Shown in pieces: positions 61,617 to 64,000 of a stretch of DNA of 64,000 bases. Position numbers and translations under genes: made by a program. The notes under the pieces are model-generated. The model was not told the DNA's origin, searched no databases, and saw nothing but the letters and a program-made list of their open reading frames with translations. Within the stretch, counting starts at the first letter, position 1. Every line of letters begins with the position of its first letter. The stretch is taken from the NCBI GenBank assembly GCA_022800935.1, contig JAAWRH010000001.1, positions 124,001 to 188,000 of the forward strand, in the 5' to 3' direction. This stretch comes from Oscillospiraceae bacterium. GTDB lineage: Bacteria; Bacillota; Clostridia; Oscillospirales; Ruminococcaceae.

Positions 61617-62909
61617 CTATTCACGCTCTACCCCTTGAAAGGACAGGGTAACTACTGCCCGGAACACGCCCTCCGAGTATCCCGTCTGTACCAACCCGTC
61701 GTACTTTCCGGCGGCGGTCTGGACGCTTTTCAAACCCCAGCCGTGGAGGCCGTTCTGCTCCTTGACGGTTTTCAGGGTCCCGTCTTCTTCCGCCGCAGGC
61801 GGCGGGGCGCTGTTCTCCACCTTAATCACCAGCATCTGGTTGATTCTCCGTACCGTAAGGCTTATGAACCGTTCCCTCTCCGAAATCCTTCTCACCGCCT
61901 CTAAGGCATTGTCCAACAAATTCCCCAGTATGGCACAGAGATCGGCGCTGCGCAAATCGCTGTTCCGCGGAAACTCCACCTGCACCTGATACTGTATCCC
62001 CTCAGCTTCCGCCTCCGCCGCCTTTGTATTGATGAGATAATCGGCGGCCTCATCTCCGGTCCAGACGGTTCCGGACACCTTTCCCACCGGGGCCTGGAGC
62101 TCATCCAGATACCCCAGGGCCTCCCCCGCCTTTTGATGGACAAGGAGCTGCCGCAGTGCGCCGATGTGGTTGTGGAGGTCGTGGAAAAGCCGGGCGTTGA
62201 CCTCATAGACGCGGCTGAGGGCGGTATAATCCCGCTCCAGCAGCTGGGCCTGCTGGGATTTCAGCCTGGCAATCTCCCGCTCTGCCTCGTACTGACGGTT
62301 CATGTGGAATATCTGTACCGACATCATCAGCACGACCGACAGGATTGTCCACATCTCCAGCATATCTCCGTCAATGGGAAGCACCTTCTGCTCCGACAAG
62401 GAGATGACCGCCAGCAGTCCCGCTGTGACAATGACAGAGGCGGTCCGGGTCCTCCCCTTCTCCCCCGGCTTTCGACGCCAGAGAAGCGCCGCCCCGGCCC
62501 CCAGCAGAAGGTGGAGAATCCACCCCGCCAGCATCCCCTGCCACGCGTCCACAGCGAGGAATATAGGGGCGCGAAACAGCACCCCCAGCCAGGCGGAGCA
62601 CAGAAACCGCCAGAGAAAAACCCCAATCTCAAAGAAGGCGGCGACAAACAGGCTCATCCGGAAATCCGCCTTCTGGAACCTTCTGGCACAGCCGGCGGCC
62701 AGAACCGCCTCAAGGGCAATGCGGACCATATCTCCGGGGCCCGCAAAATACAGGGCAACAGAGACAACAGTTCCGCAGGCCAGTACCGCCGCGGCGCTTT
62801 TCCTCCCCGGCCGTTCCGTGGAGAGGAGGCGGAAAATCAGAATCAGGCAGGCGGCAAGCCGCACCCAGGACATTGCCGCGTCGGACAACAGTGCCAGCCG
62901 CTCCATCAT
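61617..62909 (-). CDS. GHKL sensor histidine kinase (AgrC-like)
   Basis: A 430-aa kinase. About six membrane helices in residues 10-200, a coiled helix, the dimerisation histidine in NARLFHDLHNHIGAL (about 240) and a GHKL ATPase with LCAILGNLLDNALEAV and GLHGWGLKSVQ. This is the layout of AgrC/ComD-type kinases, which sense peptides. The ATG at 62909 overlaps the regulator's stop. Together with the LytTR regulator it probably controls the ABC operon behind it. Confidence 0.9.
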   Translation of the reverse strand: MMERLALLSDAAMSWVRLAACLILIFRLLSTERPGRKSAAAVLACGTVVSVALYFAGPGDMVRIALEAVLAAGCARRFQKADFRMSLFVAAFFEIGVFLWRFLCSAWLGVLFRAPIFLAVDAWQGMLAGWILHLLLGAGAALLWRRKPGEKGRTRTASVIVTAGLLAVISLSEQKVLPIDGDMLEMWTILSVVLMMSVQIFHMNRQYEAEREIARLKSQQAQLLERDYTALSRVYEVNARLFHDLHNHIGALRQLLVHQKAGEALGYLDELQAPVGKVSGTVWTGDEAADYLINTKAAEAEAEGIQYQVQVEFPRNSDLRSADLCAILGNLLDNALEAVRRISERERFISLTVRRINQMLVIKVENSAPPPAAEEDGTLKTVKEQNGLHGWGLKSVQTAAGKYDGLVQTGYSEGVFRAVVTLSFQGVERE

Positions 62910-63640
62910 ATATGCGCCCCCCAGTACCGGTTGATCTGCTCCTTCACCTGCTGAAGATGGGAGCGGCTGATGGGGAGGGAAACCCCGTTTTTCAGCACCG
63001 CCATGCCGTCTTTCACCTGCATGACGTGGATGAGGTTCACAATGCACCCCCGGTCAATGTAGATAAACTCCTCCGCCCCCAGCTCCTCATAGACCTGCTG
63101 GAGGCTTTTCCGCACCTTAGATATCCCCCCGGAGGAGGTGATGGAGGCGTTCTTGCCCTCCCGCTCAATGCAGAGGATGTCCTTATAGGGAATCCGCTCC
63201 AGGCGGCTGCCGGTCTGGATGGTATAGGTCCTCCCTTCCTCCAGCAGGATCAACCGCACCGCGTCCCGGATGGCGGCGGGAAGGCGCTTGTCCCTGTCGT
63301 TTTTCGGCACATACCGAAAGACGGACAGTTCAAAGGCGTCGATGGCGTACTCCATGTGGGAGGTGATAAAGATAATCCGAACATTGGGCAGGCAGGGCCG
63401 TATCCTCGCCGCCAGCTCCATGCCGCTGTACCCCGGCATCTCGATATCCAGCAGAATCAGGTCAAAGAAAAAATGGTCCTCGGCAATGTCATAGAGCAGG
63501 TTGTCGCTGGAGGTATACACGCAGGTTTCCACCGCGGTTTTCTCTCCCTGGGCGCCCCACTGCCTCACACACTGCTCCGCAATCTCCCTGTGGGCCTGGG
63601 CGGCCTCCCTGTCGTCGTCGCAAACCGCTATCCGCAGCAT
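62906..63640 (-). CDS. LytTR response regulator (AgrA-like)
   Basis: A 244-aa regulator. Receiver with CDDD in IAVCDDDREA, phosphoacceptor in DLILLDIEMP (about 60) and lysine replaced by VPKND; the LytTR DNA-binding domain covers the last 100 residues (PYKDILCIEREGKNASI, then FIYIDRGCIVNLIHV). AGGG precedes the ATG. It is coupled to the kinase by an overlap and follows the DegV gene by 21 bp. Confidence 0.93.
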   Translation of the reverse strand: MLRIAVCDDDREAAQAHREIAEQCVRQWGAQGEKTAVETCVYTSSDNLLYDIAEDHFFFDLILLDIEMPGYSGMELAARIRPCLPNVRIIFITSHMEYAIDAFELSVFRYVPKNDRDKRLPAAIRDAVRLILLEEGRTYTIQTGSRLERIPYKDILCIEREGKNASITSSGGISKVRKSLQQVYEELGAEEFIYIDRGCIVNLIHVMQVKDGMAVLKNGVSLPISRSHLQQVKEQINRYWGAHI

Positions 63641-63661
63641 GGAAAATCCCTCCGCTTGCCG

Positions 63662-64000
63662 TCAGTCTAAAATTTGGATACCTGCCCCCAGTACGCCAGG
63701 CCCGATATAGCAGCTGAGGGTTGCGTCCATGTTGACGTAAATGTACTTCTCATAGTTGGGGAACATGCTGCCCAGCATCTCCTGGAGCTGTGCGCCGCCC
63801 TCCGGGTTGCCGCCGTCCGCCACCAACAGATTGTACCGGCAGCCGGGGGTGACATACTTCTTCACCTGATTGCACAGGTGCTCCTTGAGCAGCTTTTCCC
63901 CCCGGACCTTTTCCACGCTGCCAAGCTGCCCGTCGGGCATAAAGCTGACGATGGGCTTGATGTTGAGGACCGTCCCGGCCAAGGCGGTGATTTTTCCGAT
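63662..64000 (-). CDS. DegV family fatty-acid-binding protein, 5' part off the window
   Basis: The C-terminal 112 residues of a DegV protein; the frame runs off the right edge. Typical landmarks are LNIKPIVSF, VEKVRGEKLL and, near the end, CYIGPGVLGAGIQIL, which belongs to the fatty-acid pocket. DegV/FakB proteins bind acyl groups for FakA kinase. The full family length is about 280-290 residues, so about 60 per cent of the gene is missing here. Confidence 0.9.
   Translation of the reverse strand: MGKITALAGTVLNIKPIVSFMPDGQLGSVEKVRGEKLLKEHLCNQVKKYVTPGCRYNLLVADGGNPEGGAQLQEMLGSMFPNYEKYIYVNMDATLSCYIGPGVLGAGIQILD

Overview
The window looks like a chromosomal segment of an anaerobic, moderately GC-rich Clostridia, most like the Oscillospiraceae (Flavonifractor/Lawsonibacter type). 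The pointers are a PerR-type regulator next to rubrerythrin, a ClpC-type Clp ATPase with a UVR linker, the paired M16 proteins YfmF/YfmH, an Lgt with a charged C-terminal tail, CD1871A and DUF3781 families, and many YesN/Lpl-type sugar-transport genes. The taxon is inferred from gene content only. No rRNA, tRNA, CRISPR array or intact insertion sequence was seen.

Left part (1-9.5 kb, almost all minus strand). The 5' end of a response regulator is followed by an M20 hydrolase and a cluster that looks like a decaying uronate/sugar-acid locus: a D-2-hydroxyacid dehydrogenase, two unrecognised proteins, an enolase-superfamily dehydratase joined in frame to the first third of an oligogalacturonate lyase, and the C-terminal half of a solute-binding protein. 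Next come a toxin-antitoxin-like pair (AbrB antitoxin plus a PIN/GNAT chimera) and an ADP-ribosyltransferase-like orphan.

9.6-31.7 kb. ClpC, malic enzyme, a YesN-type response regulator, a 27-aa holin-like type I toxin candidate, a MATE exporter, DUF3781 plus a GH106-like glycoside hydrolase, Lgt, YfmH/YfmF, a Na/Pi cotransporter with PhoU domain, a DUF6273 protein, and araB/araD separated by a PD-(D/E)XK 'Rpn' gene.

31.8-43.7 kb. One minus-strand cluster holds a GyrI-like protein, a zinc ribbon protein, a WYL regulator, a two-component system and a pair of fused ABC exporters. It is followed by a minimal nucleotidyltransferase with a broken HI0074-like partner containing a G10 tract, and then by a MarR regulator controlling a heterodimeric ABC exporter (one degenerate and one canonical ATPase site). 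The promoter and operator of that last operon can be read directly.

43.7-64 kb. An ECF sigma factor is overlapped by an anti-sigma-like membrane protein and followed by two further paralogues of its outer domain; this is the best candidate for an undescribed envelope-sensing system. Divergent from it are PerR and rubrerythrin, then a TlpA/CD1871A/4Fe-4S redox operon and a Na-dependent transporter. A membrane-bound AraC regulator faces an intact LplB/LplC/solute-binding-protein operon across a 330-bp gap that carries a perfect 11-bp inverted repeat and a third copy of the same half-site. The window ends with an ABC exporter operon, a GHKL/LytTR two-component system and the 3' part of a DegV gene.
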